From Arthrobacter sp. (lineage in GTDB: Bacteria; Actinomycetota; Actinomycetes; Actinomycetales; Micrococcaceae): DNA of 64,000 nt. Numbering within the stretch: the stretch's first letter is position 1; the number at the start of each line of letters is the position of its first letter. A program made the translations under genes and the position numbers. The notes beneath the pieces were generated by a model. It did not search any database and was not told the origin of the DNA. It was given only the letters and a program-made list of their open reading frames with translations. Of the stretch, positions 36,473 through 47,100 are shown one piece after another. The stretch is from assembly GCF_031179985.1 (NCBI RefSeq), contig NZ_JAPSHJ010000004.1, positions 88,485 to 152,484 on the forward strand, given 5' to 3'.

Positions 36473-37315
36473 TCAGAAGGCCGAAGTCACGTCCCCGTTA
36501 GGCCATTCCTTCTCGATGAAGGCCTTCACCTCGGGGGAGTGCAGGAGCTCATCGAGCTTCTTAATGCGTGCGTCATCCTTGGATTCTGCGCGCCACGCGA
36601 GGAAGTTGGCGTACGGGTTGTTGTCCGTGGATTCGACGGCCAGGGCGTCCTTCGTGCTGAGCCCGGCCTTGAGGATGAAGTTGCCGTTGATCAGAGCCAG
36701 ATCCACTGACGGATCCTTGAGGTCATTGATCAGCAGTTCCGGCTGGTTTTCGGAGAACTTCAGCTTCTTCGGGTTCTGGGCGTCCGTCAAAGTCAACACA
36801 GAGGAATCATCCTTGATGTCTTCGACCAAGCCCGCAACCTGCAGAACCTTGAGCGCGCGCACCTGATTGGAGGGGTCGTTGGTGATGGCAACCTTGGCGC
36901 CGTCGCTGATGTCCTTGACGTCCTTGACCTTCTCCGAGAAGGCGGCATAAGGCTCAATGTGGACGCCTTCACCGTGGGCGAAGTCGTAACCCTTGGTTTT
37001 CACCTGGTCCTCGTACCACGGCAGGTGCTGGTAGAAGTTAGTGTCCAGGGAGCCGTCGCTCAACGCGGTGTTGGGCGTCTGGTAATCCTCGATTTCCTTG
37101 ATGTCCAGCTTGAGGCCGGCCTTCGGAGCGAGCTCCGCATTCACGAATTCGAGAATCCTGGCGTGGGGAACGGGGCTCGCTCCCACCGTGAGGGTGACCG
37201 GGTTTGCCGGGTCAAGCTCCTTGACCTCGGAGCTGGACGTGGTTGAACCACCGCAAGCGGTCAACGCCAATGCGGTGGCGATACCTGATGCCAGGAGGGT
37301 GAGTGACTTACGCAT
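36473..37315 (-). CDS. metQ: Methionine ABC transporter substrate-binding lipoprotein
   Basis: This 280-residue NlpA/MetQ-family protein begins with a lipoprotein signal peptide (lipobox LTAC with C21 as the modified residue) and is expected on the outer face of the membrane. Family markers include VGASPVPHARILEFV near residues 45-59 and ALINGNFI near residue 197. It delivers L- or D-methionine to MetNI. It is the last gene of the metN-metI-metQ unit, about 110 bases after metI. Confidence 0.93.
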   Translation of the reverse strand: MRKSLTLLASGIATALALTACGGSTTSSSEVKELDPANPVTLTVGASPVPHARILEFVNAELAPKAGLKLDIKEIEDYQTPNTALSDGSLDTNFYQHLPWYEDQVKTKGYDFAHGEGVHIEPYAAFSEKVKDVKDISDGAKVAITNDPSNQVRALKVLQVAGLVEDIKDDSSVLTLTDAQNPKKLKFSENQPELLINDLKDPSVDLALINGNFILKAGLSTKDALAVESTDNNPYANFLAWRAESKDDARIKKLDELLHSPEVKAFIEKEWPNGDVTSAF

Positions 37316-37423
37316 CTGATGCGTTCCTTTCGAATAGCTGGGAGCACGCAGGCAGGAGACTGTTACCCCTAACGAGCTCCGGCATAAATGCAGCCGCGGT
37401 TACCGCTGCAGTGATCTTGGGGC

Positions 37424-38095
37424 CTAGCGGTGATCGAGGCTCCGCGCGATCCATTCGCCGACGAGCTGGATGATCTGGACCAGGACGATGATGAGGACGA
37501 TGGTGACGATCATGACCGTGACGTCGAAGCGCTGGAAGCCGTAGTTGTACGCCAGTTTGCCGAGTCCGCCGCCGCCAACCAGGCCGGCCATGGCGGAATA
37601 TCCCACCAAGGTGACAACGGTGGTGGTGGTCGCGGCCACGAGTGCCGGAAGTGATTCGCGCAGCATGACTTTGTTGATGACCTGCATGGTGGTGGATCCC
37701 ATAACCTGGGCAGCATCGATTTTTCCGATGTGCACATCGCGCAGGCAGGTTTCAACCAAGCGGGCAAAAAACGGAATCGTACCGATGGACAGTGACACGG
37801 ATGCCGCCACCGGGCCGAGGCTGGTGCCGGTCAGCAGCCGGGCAAGCGGGATAAGCGCCACCATCAGGATCGCAAACGGGATGGAACGGGTGATGTTGAC
37901 GATAACGTCGCTCATGACCCGGTTTGTGACGGGCATGGGACGCAGGCCGCCCGGGGCCGTCACGTGCAGGAAGACACCAAGGGGCAGGCCGATCAGCACT
38001 GTGAAAAAAGCTGAGATCCCGACCATTTGGAGTGTCTCCACGATGGCCTCGGGAAGCGCCTTCGCGAGTACAGGGTTGGCGAAGATTTCGTTCAC
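37424..38095 (-). CDS. metI: Methionine ABC transporter permease
   Basis: This 223-residue membrane protein has five helices and the BPD_transp_1 EAA loop (about residues 120-150, with VMGSTTMQVINKVMLRESLPALVAA). It forms the pore with MetN as ATPase. Its start overlaps the metN stop by four bases, indicating translational coupling. Confidence 0.93.
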   Translation of the reverse strand: MNEIFANPVLAKALPEAIVETLQMVGISAFFTVLIGLPLGVFLHVTAPGGLRPMPVTNRVMSDVIVNITRSIPFAILMVALIPLARLLTGTSLGPVAASVSLSIGTIPFFARLVETCLRDVHIGKIDAAQVMGSTTMQVINKVMLRESLPALVAATTTTVVTLVGYSAMAGLVGGGGLGKLAYNYGFQRFDVTVMIVTIVLIIVLVQIIQLVGEWIARSLDHR

Positions 38096-39144
38096 TTCTT
38101 CTCTCCTGTCGCCTGGTGCTGCAGCTGGGTTTCGGACTCAATGGCGGCTTCGGAAGCGGCGAACTTCGCGCTGATCCCGCGGTCGTGCAGATAGTCCAGT
38201 ACGGCGCCCGAATCGGCGTTCCCGGCCAGTTGCACGCGGAGATGCCCGAACTGCTGACCTCCCAGTGTTTCAACACTGCCGGCAAGGACGTTCAGGTCGA
38301 TGTCGAAATGCCGTGCGACGCCGGTGATGACGGGTTCCTTGGCGCTGTCTCCGGCGAAAAGGATTTCCAGCACAGGTCCGTCCTCAAGGGTGCCCTGGAG
38401 GGGTTCCGACGGCGGCAGCGGCAGGAGTGCCCTCGCCAGCTTGCTTTCCAGATTGCCGGCGACGTCCTGCAGGGCACCGTGCTCGATGATGCGGCCCTTG
38501 AAAAGAAGTGACACTGAATCGCACACGCGCTTAACCACATTCATCTCGTGCGTGATGATCAGTACCGTCAGCTGCAGCCGCGTGGTGAGGTCCTGGATGA
38601 GGTCCAGGATCTCGTTAGTCGTGGCGGGATCGAGTGCCGAGGTTGGCTCATCGCACAGAAGGACGTCGGGATCCGAGGCCAGAGCCCGGGCGATGCCGAC
38701 CCGCTGGCGCTGACCACCGGAAAGCTGGGACGGGTAGGCGTTCTCGAACCCCTCGAGCCCCACGAGCTTCAGGAGCCCGGCAACCTTGGCCTGGGTTTGG
38801 TCCTTGGGCGTTTTAACGAGCTCCAGGGGGTGCGCCACGTTGCCGGCCGCCGTGCGGGAGTCCATAAGGTTCGCGTGTTGGAAGACCATGCCGATCCGCC
38901 GCCGCGCCGTCCGGATTTCCGAGTCCCTTACGGAACTCAGCTCGGTGCCGTCAATGCTAACGGAGCCGGACGTCGGGCGGTCCAGGAGGGTCAGGCAGCG
39001 CACAAGGGTTGATTTTCCGGCGCCGGAATGGCCAATAATGCCATGGATGGACCCTTTGGGAACGGAAAGAGTGACGCCGTCGAGGGCAACCACTTCCTTT
39101 TTCCCCTGGCGGTAGACCTTGCGAAGGTCGGTAACTGTGATCAT
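38092..39144 (-). CDS. metN: Methionine ABC transporter ATP-binding protein
   Basis: This 350-residue ABC ATPase has Walker A (GHSGAGKST, about 37-45), the signature LSGGQRQRVGIA (about 140-151), Walker B (VLLCDEPTSALD, about 160-171) and the H-loop. A C-terminal NIL/ACT-like domain (about 270-335) binds methionine and inhibits transport in the characterised MetN. It is first in the metNIQ operon. No S-box or McbR-type operator could be recognised in the upstream region. Confidence 0.95.
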   Translation of the reverse strand: MITVTDLRKVYRQGKKEVVALDGVTLSVPKGSIHGIIGHSGAGKSTLVRCLTLLDRPTSGSVSIDGTELSSVRDSEIRTARRRIGMVFQHANLMDSRTAAGNVAHPLELVKTPKDQTQAKVAGLLKLVGLEGFENAYPSQLSGGQRQRVGIARALASDPDVLLCDEPTSALDPATTNEILDLIQDLTTRLQLTVLIITHEMNVVKRVCDSVSLLFKGRIIEHGALQDVAGNLESKLARALLPLPPSEPLQGTLEDGPVLEILFAGDSAKEPVITGVARHFDIDLNVLAGSVETLGGQQFGHLRVQLAGNADSGAVLDYLHDRGISAKFAASEAAIESETQLQHQATGEKK

Positions 39145-39429
39145 TTATCCTCAGGCGGTAGGGCTCGGGCAGGACATAGCACAAGCTCGCTTCTGCACTA
39201 AATTATGTCAGCGGGCCTGTAGGGGCGTCGATTCCGCATTAAATTCGGCTATTACGGGCCATGTCCGCATAAGCTCGTTTTGCTTTTCTGATTCGGGTTC
39301 ACACAACCCAATGAATGGGGCCCATGGCTGAATTCATGGGAACCAAAGCTGTTAAGGGCACGATGGCAGGAGGCTGTGATGTGTGTCCCATGAAAAACCA
39401 GGCATATCGCCACGAAGGCGGGATTGTGT
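39145..39429. other. Non-coding region upstream of metN
   Basis: About 285 bases upstream of metN contain no credible ORF. They must hold the metNIQ promoter. I see a small palindrome (CCCATG at 39321-39326 with CATGGG at 39335-39340) and a weak CATAAT near 39205, but no pairing -35. I found no SAM-I, SAM-II or SAM-IV riboswitch core by eye. Confidence 0.4.
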
Positions 39430-39468
39430 GGGAAGAGAAGGACCATTCAGCTTCTTTGAACGGGTCCT
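39430..39468 (-). terminator. Terminator after the DnaQ-like exonuclease gene
   Basis: On the minus strand AGGACC (39468-39463) pairs with GGTCCT (39444-39439). The stem continues imperfectly inward (GTTCA with TGAAT, one bulge), and TCTCTTCC follows. It begins 12 bases after the exonuclease stop. Confidence 0.55.
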
Positions 39469-39479
39469 AAGGCTGAGCG

Positions 39480-40190
39480 CTAGAAATCCCCTCGGCTGGC
39501 ATCCTCGGGTGGAAGGACCGGCCACTGGCCCTCAATAACTGCTGCCGGTTTTGTCTTCCGCAGGTACGTCTGGAAGTCGGTAGCCTGAGTGGCTGCCCAG
39601 TCCACCTGGAGCTGATGCAATTGACTGGCCGGCATCCTGAGTTTGGGAAACTTGCCCGCCATGGCGTCCAGGACGCGCAGGGTGGCAAGGGCATCGGCTG
39701 CCGAGGTATGTGCATTGTCCAGGTTCACGCCGTACTCCTCGCAGAGCGCTGTGAGCGTACGCTTGCCCTTCCGGTAGCGATCAACCTGCTTGTTCATGAT
39801 GAAGGGATCGAGTACCGGGAATCGCGTGAGTTGCGGAACGCCGTAACGTGCGGATTCTGCAGCAAGCACCGTGAAGTCGTAGCTGGCGTTGAAAGCGATG
39901 ACCGGCACGCCGTCGTCAAAAAGCTCCTGAAGCACCGCCGCAAGCTCACGCGTGACTTCCGGTGCCGGGCGGCCCTCAGTTCTGGCACGCTCGGTGGTAA
40001 CACCGTGTACCTCGCTGGCCTCTGCGGGGATCTCAACACCGGGGTCAGCCAGCCATTCGTGCTCCCTGACCACTTCGCCGCCGGCATCCACGAGCGTTAC
40101 TGAGGCTGTCACAATCCTTGCCGCACGTGAGTTCCGACCAGTGGTTTCCAGATCGAAGGCGGCGCGGGGGCGGGTGTTCCAGGTGCTCAT
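39480..40190 (-). CDS. DnaQ-like 3'-5' exonuclease (DEDDh)
   Basis: This 236-residue protein has an exonuclease domain over about 8-185. The DEDDh residues are visible: D13 and E15 in FDLETTG, the Asp of NASYDFTVL (about 103), and the His and Asp of HTSAADA (about 160-165). It resembles the proofreading epsilon subunit of DNA polymerase III or a stand-alone exonuclease. The C-terminal 50 residues are unique. It sits next to, and divergent from, the alkyltransferase-like and AdnAB genes, so a repair or DNA-end-processing role is likely. Confidence 0.85.
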   Translation of the reverse strand: MSTWNTRPRAAFDLETTGRNSRAARIVTASVTLVDAGGEVVREHEWLADPGVEIPAEASEVHGVTTERARTEGRPAPEVTRELAAVLQELFDDGVPVIAFNASYDFTVLAAESARYGVPQLTRFPVLDPFIMNKQVDRYRKGKRTLTALCEEYGVNLDNAHTSAADALATLRVLDAMAGKFPKLRMPASQLHQLQVDWAATQATDFQTYLRKTKPAAVIEGQWPVLPPEDASRGDF

Positions 40191-40285
40191 GCCATTACGC
40201 TACCTGCCGGCACCGACAATATTTGGCGTGCCGCGCCGGGCGATGGAACCCCATCCCACTGACGGCAGCAGCTAGTCTGGAGGCC

Positions 40286-40702
40286 ATGCGGACGGAGTAT
40301 GTCGAGGCTGTCATCGCCCTCGTGGAACTGGTTCCGGCAGGCAGTGTGCTGGCATACGGTGACGTGTCGGAGCTCCTGGACTCAGGTGGTCCGAGACAAG
40401 TCGGAGCGGTGATGGGCCAGTATGGCAATCCGGTTCCCTGGTGGAGGGTCCTGCGGGCCAGCGGCGAAGCACCTTCAGGACTCGAAGGGAAAGCCCTCCG
40501 GCACTACCTCGAAGAGCGGACTCCGCTGCGCGGGGATGTCGAGGAGTACGTGAAGACGGGTGAAGGACGCTGGCGAGTGGACATCAGGGCTGCACGCTGG
40601 ACGCCTTCGGAGAGTGACTTCGACCTCATTGACGATATTGCCCGCCGCCTTGCGGGCCGGCTTCACGAATTGTCAGTGGCGGATGATGGAATGTCTGGGT
40701 GA
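40286..40702 (+). CDS. Alkyltransferase-like protein (ATL), MGMT fold without acceptor Cys
   Basis: This 138-residue protein has the DNA-binding half of O6-alkylguanine-DNA alkyltransferase (AYGDVSELL, GGPRQVGAVMG). The active-site PCHR is replaced by PWWRV (about 50-54), so it cannot accept alkyl groups. Characterised ATL proteins bind O6-alkylguanine and flag it to nucleotide excision repair. ATG 40286 is chosen for family fit. The stop overlaps the adnA GTG (GTGA), so ATL and the AdnAB pair are translationally coupled. Confidence 0.9.
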   Translation: MRTEYVEAVIALVELVPAGSVLAYGDVSELLDSGGPRQVGAVMGQYGNPVPWWRVLRASGEAPSGLEGKALRHYLEERTPLRGDVEEYVKTGEGRWRVDIRAARWTPSESDFDLIDDIARRLAGRLHELSVADDGMSG

Positions 40703-43700
40703 CCGCAACTATCCAGGACCAGCAATCCGCCGCATCCGCCGTGCCAAAAGGTCAACCAGCGGACGCCGATATCCTCGAGGCTGAGGGACCAACAGCTGGA
40801 CCGAGCACTGCTGGAACGCACTCATCCGAAGGTGCGGCTAAACGCCTCCGGCTCCTTGCACCCAAAAAAGTCCGTCACGGCATCCCGGAACTCTCTCCTG
40901 ACCAGCTTGCTGCTGTGGCCGTTCGTCAGGGCTCCGGGCCGGTCCTCGTCCCTGGGGCCCCGGGGACCGGAAAGACCACCGTTCTCGTGGAAGCCGCAGT
41001 CCGGCGCGTAGAACAGGGCGGAGTGGATCCCGAGAGAATTCTGATCCTGGCACCTGGACGGCTTGCCGCGGACTCCCTTCGGGACCGCTTCACCGCCCGG
41101 CTGGACAGGAGCCTGAGTACCACACCGTCACGCACCTGGGCATCGTATGCATTCGACGTTATCCGGCGGGCCAAGGCGGAAGGCATCCTTCCACTCCCAA
41201 GGCCACCGAAACTGCTCTCGGGCCCGGAACAGGACCTCATCATCAAGGAACTTTTGGAGGGCCACTCTGTGCCCGGCCTGGAGCTGCCATGGCCTGGCGA
41301 TCTCGGCGCTGCCTTGGAAACCAGGGGGTTCCGGCAAGAGGTCCGGCAGCTTTTCGACCGCATCATCGAGTCGGGGCGGACATCGGAAGACGTGGCGGCC
41401 CTGGCAGTGCAATGCAACCGTCCTGACTGGACCGCGGCCGCCGCCCTCTATGCGGAGTATCGGGATGTGCTGGACCTGCGAATGCCCGAAGCCTTTGATC
41501 CTGCAGGCATCATCACGGCTGCGCGCCAGATCTTCCAGGATCATCCAGACTTTCTTGCAGCCGAACGGAACCGTCTTCAGCTCATCCTCGTCGATGACAT
41601 GCAGGAGGCAAACCCTGCCGTTTTCGAACTGCTCGCTGATATAGGTGCGGGGAAGGATGTCTACGTCGCATCGTCCCCGGACACAGTTGTGCAGGGTTTC
41701 CGGGGCGCCCGCCCGGACCTTGTTGCCGAGCTGCCTGGGCTTCTGGCACCGGACGGTCAACGGGTTTTGGAACGTCCTCTCAGCCGCATGCATCGGCACA
41801 GTCCCGACGTTGCCCAGGCGTGGTTATCGGTTGCCTCCCGGATATCCCGCCGAGCCGGCGGGGATTCAGCGCGGCGGCTGGAACAGGGCGATAGTCCGGA
41901 AAACAGCGGACGGGTGGAGGCACACCTCCTGCCATCCGCTGTTCACGAACTCCGCTACGTGGCGCAACGCATTCTCGAAGCGCAACTGAAGGACGGGCAT
42001 GAACTTGGCGATATTGCTGTAATCGTCCGCAACGGCGGGCAGCTCAGCCAGCTTCAGCGCTATTTGTCGGGGCAGGGGATTCCAGTACGCGTTCCCGTCG
42101 CCGAGTCAGCTGTCCGTGATGAGGTCGCTGTCCGCCCGCTGCTGGATGCTTACGCCGTCGCGCTGGAGCCAGATGACCTCACTCCGGAGTCGGCTGTGTC
42201 ACTGCTTACTTCACGCATCGGTGGCTCCACCCCCATCGAACTGCGGCGTCTCCGGCAGGCCCTTCGCTCCGAGGAGATCCTGGGAGGCGGCGGGCGCTCA
42301 AGCGACGCTCTCCTGGTCGAAGCCCTGTTGGAACCTGGGGCACTGGGAAGTCTTGGTATCGAGGGACGGTCTGCCCGCCGCGTAGCCCGCATGATCCTGG
42401 CCGGCAGGGACGCTGCAAGGCAACCGGGGGCGAATGCCGAAACAGTCCTTTGGGCACTCTGGAGCTCCACAGGGCTGGCATCAAGGTGGGCAGAGGCCGC
42501 CTTGAATGGTGGGGCGGCGGGTGCCCGCGCGGATCGGGACCTTGATGCCATGATGGCACTGTTCCACACGGCTGAGCGTTTTGTAGACCAGCTGCCAGGC
42601 TCGGGCCCCGAACAGTTCCTGGAATACCTGTTGAATCAGGAACTGCCCATGGACACGCTGGCTGCCCGTGCCCAGCTTGAGGATGCTGTTGAGCTTATGA
42701 CTCCCGCCAGTGCCGCGGGCAGGGAATGGCCAATGGTGATCATTGCGGGCTTGCAGGAAGGCGTTTGGCCCAATACGCGCTTACGTGGCGAACTGCTGGG
42801 GAGCACCCTTTTTGCGGACGCCGTGGAACATGGAGTGGACTACGCGCTGCAGCTTGGCCCGCTGAGCAGGCTGCATGAAATCAGATACGACGAACTGCGG
42901 AGCTTTTCAACTGCCGTCTCCCGCGCCGAGAACGTGTTGATCTGCACAGCAGTATCCTCTGAGGATGAACAGGCCTCCTCCTTTCTTGACTACGTTTCGC
43001 CCTTGCGTCCAGGGCAGGAGAGGCGGGGCTTTACCACTGTGGAGCGGCCTCTGACACTTCGAGCACTGGTGGCGGAGCTCCGGCAGTACGTCCAGCTGCC
43101 GGGCAAATTTACCGCCGAAGCTGAGGAGGCTGCCCGGGTCCTCGCGAAGCTCGCCTCAGTGGAACCTCCCGTCCCTGGCGCCCATCCCGATACCTGGTGG
43201 GGTCTTGCCCCGTTGTCGTCCGATCGGCCGATAGTGCCGGAAGGCGGAACGGTATCGGTGTCACCGTCAAAGGTAGAAACGGTCCACAAATCACCCTTGG
43301 ACTGGTTCATCCAGGCTGCTGGAGGTGAGCCTGCTACGGACTTTGCCCGGAGCCTGGGAACCCTCGTGCATGCGATCGCCCAGGATCTGCCTGACGCCTC
43401 GGGCGGCGAATACCTCGCCGAACTCGTGCGCCGCTGGCCCACACTGGGAATGAAGGAGAACTGGGAGGGCAAGCTTGACTTCCAGCGGGCGGAATCGATG
43501 GTCCGCAAACTTGCCCAGTACGTGTTGGTGATGCGGAGCGAAGGTCGGAGCCTGTTGGGCGTCGAGGAGAATTTTGAGGTCAAGCTTCCGGACGTGGTGG
43601 GACTCGTTCCTGGCGAAAAGGTTCCCGGCGACAACGCACACGGCGACAACCAGGATTACGGTGCTGGCCCAGGCGAAGCCTCTGATGCGGTACGTTACGC

Positions 43701-44148
43701 CATTCTCCGTGGCCAAGTAGACCGGCTGGAGATTGATCGCGAGGGCCAGTTGGTGGTGGTTGACCTGAAAACAGGCAAACGACAACCGGCAAAGGCGGAA
43801 GTCGGGCGTCATCCCCAGCTGGGGGCGTACCAGGCAGCCGTGCTTGCGGGTGGATTCGACTCCGTGGTCACGCCAGGAGAGGGCGTCGCGACGCGTGCCT
43901 TCCAGCCCGGGGGAGCGATCCTCGCGCAGCTTGGGACCAGCAGCAAAAGCCCTGCCGTTCAGCAACAGGATGCTTTGGATCCCGCGGGTAACTGGGCGTT
44001 GGACCTGGTGATGGAGGCCGCCCGCGCAATGTCCGGCAGTACGTTCGAGGCTCGCCACGATCCCTCCAAGGGCGGGCATGGCGGTCACGGCTGCAGATTG
44101 CCTGAGGTCTGTCCGCTGTGTCTGCGCGGAAAGCAGGTTACGCAATGA
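40699..44148 (+). CDS. adnA: AdnA: UvrD-like helicase with C-terminal RecB-type nuclease
   Basis: This 1149-residue protein has Walker A GAPGTGKTT (about 85-93), a helicase SF1A core to about residue 800 and a C-terminal PD-(D/E)xK nuclease with VVDLKTGKRQ (about 1020-1029). A terminal cysteine pair (CPLC, with an upstream Cys in CRLPEVC) could ligate an Fe-S cluster as in AddB/AdnA-like nucleases. Motif II reads VDDMQ instead of the usual DEFQ/DEYQ, so this motor may be weak. It would act with AdnB in resecting double-strand breaks, replacing RecBCD in Actinobacteria. It is coupled by overlaps to the ATL gene and to adnB. Confidence 0.9.
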   Translation: MTATIQDQQSAASAVPKGQPADADILEAEGPTAGPSTAGTHSSEGAAKRLRLLAPKKVRHGIPELSPDQLAAVAVRQGSGPVLVPGAPGTGKTTVLVEAAVRRVEQGGVDPERILILAPGRLAADSLRDRFTARLDRSLSTTPSRTWASYAFDVIRRAKAEGILPLPRPPKLLSGPEQDLIIKELLEGHSVPGLELPWPGDLGAALETRGFRQEVRQLFDRIIESGRTSEDVAALAVQCNRPDWTAAAALYAEYRDVLDLRMPEAFDPAGIITAARQIFQDHPDFLAAERNRLQLILVDDMQEANPAVFELLADIGAGKDVYVASSPDTVVQGFRGARPDLVAELPGLLAPDGQRVLERPLSRMHRHSPDVAQAWLSVASRISRRAGGDSARRLEQGDSPENSGRVEAHLLPSAVHELRYVAQRILEAQLKDGHELGDIAVIVRNGGQLSQLQRYLSGQGIPVRVPVAESAVRDEVAVRPLLDAYAVALEPDDLTPESAVSLLTSRIGGSTPIELRRLRQALRSEEILGGGGRSSDALLVEALLEPGALGSLGIEGRSARRVARMILAGRDAARQPGANAETVLWALWSSTGLASRWAEAALNGGAAGARADRDLDAMMALFHTAERFVDQLPGSGPEQFLEYLLNQELPMDTLAARAQLEDAVELMTPASAAGREWPMVIIAGLQEGVWPNTRLRGELLGSTLFADAVEHGVDYALQLGPLSRLHEIRYDELRSFSTAVSRAENVLICTAVSSEDEQASSFLDYVSPLRPGQERRGFTTVERPLTLRALVAELRQYVQLPGKFTAEAEEAARVLAKLASVEPPVPGAHPDTWWGLAPLSSDRPIVPEGGTVSVSPSKVETVHKSPLDWFIQAAGGEPATDFARSLGTLVHAIAQDLPDASGGEYLAELVRRWPTLGMKENWEGKLDFQRAESMVRKLAQYVLVMRSEGRSLLGVEENFEVKLPDVVGLVPGEKVPGDNAHGDNQDYGAGPGEASDAVRYAILRGQVDRLEIDREGQLVVVDLKTGKRQPAKAEVGRHPQLGAYQAAVLAGGFDSVVTPGEGVATRAFQPGGAILAQLGTSSKSPAVQQQDALDPAGNWALDLVMEAARAMSGSTFEARHDPSKGGHGGHGCRLPEVCPLCLRGKQVTQ

Positions 44149-47100
44149 GCGCCCAGACGATCCACAGCGCGTCCGCGTCGCCGTTGGAAGCCTTACCGAC
44201 GCCGGAACCCCGCTTTACCCCGGAGGAGTTGTCTGCCCTCCTCGGGGAAAAGAACCGTCCTACAAGAGAACAGTCAGCCATCATCTCCTCCCCGCTATCG
44301 CCCAGGCTGGTAATTGCCGGGGCGGGTTCCGGGAAGACTGCCACCATGGCGGACAGGGTGGTCTGGCTGGTAGCAAATGGTTGGGTGAGTCCCGAGGAAA
44401 TACTCGGGGTGACCTTCACCCGCAAGGCCGCGGGGGAGTTGGCCAGCAGAATCCGGGGCAAGTTGACGGTGCTGCAGCGCATTGCCGCGGAGGATAAGCA
44501 ACAGCAGATCTTCCCGGCAGGCCTGCTGAACGCCGATGCCCTTGAACCGAAAGTCTCGACCTACCATTCCTATGCCAGCGGCATCGTCTCGGACTACGGC
44601 CTCCGCCTTGGGGTGGAACGGGATGTTGTGCTTCTCGGCGGAGCCCAGGCATGGCAGCTCGCCAGCGAAGTGGTGGAGGCTTTCGACGGCGAGTACGCAC
44701 ACTTCCGTGCCGCCAAGTCCACCCTGGTGAAGGCCGTGATCCAGATGGCGGGAGAGTGCGCCGAACACCTCCAGGAGCCCGCGCAGGTTCAGGAGTGGCT
44801 CATGGGCCGCGTGGCCGAATTTGTGTCTTTGCCGTACGTCGATGGTGCGAAGAAGAACGCCACGCAGGCAGTGGCGGAGCTTGAGGCCATGCTGCGGACG
44901 AGGGCGAGCGTGGCGGACATGGTGGCACGCTACTCACAGGCGAAGCGGGCCAGGGGCTCCTTGGACTTCGGGGATCTGGTCGCGCTTGCGGCCCGGGTGG
45001 CGAGAGACATTCCCCTGGCAGCCGCTCTGGAGCGGGAGCGATACAAGGTGGTCCTGCTCGACGAATTCCAAGACACATCACATGCACAGTTGGTGCTGTT
45101 TTCGCGCCTGTTCGGACACGGCCATGCCGTAACAGCCGTGGGAGATCCCAATCAATCCATTTACGGGTTCAGGGGCGCCTCTGCTGGCCAGCTGTTCCAT
45201 TTCGTCCAGGAATTCCCTGTGCCTGCACCTGACCCCGGCCCATCCAGCCCAGCCGGCCCGGCCGAACGGTGGATGCCGGCGCCTGTTTCATATCTGACCA
45301 CAGCTTGGCGCAACGGAAAGAACATCCTTGCTGCAGCCAACGTTATTTCAGCTCCCCTCAGTGCTGCAGCCGCCCATAAGGGGCCGGCGGGTGAACGGGG
45401 CGCCGGCGCAGCGATCGACGTTCCCCCGCTGCAGCCCAGCCCCGCTGCTGTTTCCGGACAAGTGGTTATCGGGCGCTTCGCAACCGACGAGGATGAGGCC
45501 GCGGCTATCGCCGGCGACGTTCTGAGATACCGGGTAACGGACTTTGAAGAGACCTTGCAGGTGGATAGGGTGCCGCCTTCCATGGCTGTTCTCTGCAGGC
45601 GGAGGGCGCAGATGGAATGTGTCCGCCGGGAGTTTGAGGTACGGGGGATACCCTACGAAATCATCGGTCTCGGTGGACTCCTTGATACACCGGAAATCGT
45701 GGACCTTGTCTCCACTCTGAGAGTTCTGGCAGACCCGGGACGTTCCGATTCTCTGATGCGTTTGCTGGCCGGTGCCCGGTGGCGGATCGGGCCGGCAGAT
45801 CTTATGGCCTTCCGGGACTGGTCGGCATTCCTTGCGCGGCGGAGGTCTCACGAAGGCTCCATTGCTCCGGAAGACACTGAGCAAGATGACTCGGTAACCG
45901 TGATCGAGGGTGACCTTACCGATGCTGCCAGTCTTGTCGAGGCACTGGACCGTTTGCCAAGGGACGGGTGGGTGTCGGCACACGGACGAGTGGTCAGCGA
46001 TGAAGGCCTGGACAGGCTCAGGCGGCTCTCGGCGGAGCTGAGACAGTTGCGGGGTTTCATGGGTGATGATCTCACAACCCTGCTCGGGGAAGTGGAACGA
46101 GCCATGTTGCTGGATATCGAGGTCGCTGCCCGTCCCGGAGTCAGTATCCATCAAGCCAGACGGAATCTTGATGCCTTCCATGATGCCGCCGTCGGATTTC
46201 TGCACACCTCCCAGCGGATAGACGTCCTTGCCTTCCTGGCCTGGCTGGAAGCCGCCGCCGCCGAAGAGGGAGGCTTGGACGCCGCTCCTCCGGAAGTGAA
46301 CCATGAAGCCGTGCAACTCCTGACGGTTCATGCGTCCAAGGGGCTCGAATGGGATGTCGTTTTCGTCCCGGGCCTGAACGCCGGTTCATTTCCCAGCAAC
46401 CGTGATTCGCGATGGAGCAGCGGGAGTGCCGCCCTGCCCTGGCCCTTGAGAGGGGACCACGCAGACCTGCCCCAATGGGATCTTGATCAACCGGACCAGA
46501 AGGGGTGGCTAGAAGCGGAAAAAGACTTCAAGGCTGCCGTACAGACGCACTCCGAGGCGGAGGAGCGGAGGCTGGCTTACGTCGCCTATACACGGGCAAA
46601 GTTCGTCTTGTGGGTATCCAGCGCGGCTTGGGTGGGCTCCCGCTCCGGGATGGCCGCGATGTCGCCTTTCCTCTCTGACCTTGCCCGTCTGACTGGACTT
46701 ATGCAGTCACCCGCAGAGGATGGCGACGGGCACCGAAGGGAATCGCAAAAAGCCCAAGCTGTTGTGCATGCTTCCTCCATTGAGGAAGCATCCGTGCCCG
46801 AACAAAGCCCCTTGACGCAGGAACTCGAAGTCGCTGAATGGCCCTATGACCCGCTCGAAGGGCCGATTGATCCGCGTACAGGGACACGGCTCAGCCTGGT
46901 TCCGGGCCGCCGTGAGGACATGGAGGCGGCCGCTGCCCGCGTTCTGGCAGGCCTGGGCAATCCCAATAGTGAAGAAAAGCTAAGGCAACAAAGTGATGTG
47001 GACCAACACACTGCCGGGCAGAAACAGCTCAGGGGAATTGCGGGTTCCTGGGCGAGGGAAGCCGCAATGCTGCTGGAGCGCCGCTTCAAACGTTCAACTG

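Noticed and set aside
39145..39429. Possible SAM riboswitch upstream of metN
   Set aside because: I could not find the conserved core of SAM-I, SAM-II or SAM-IV or a credible pseudoknot; a covariance search would be needed to reopen this.
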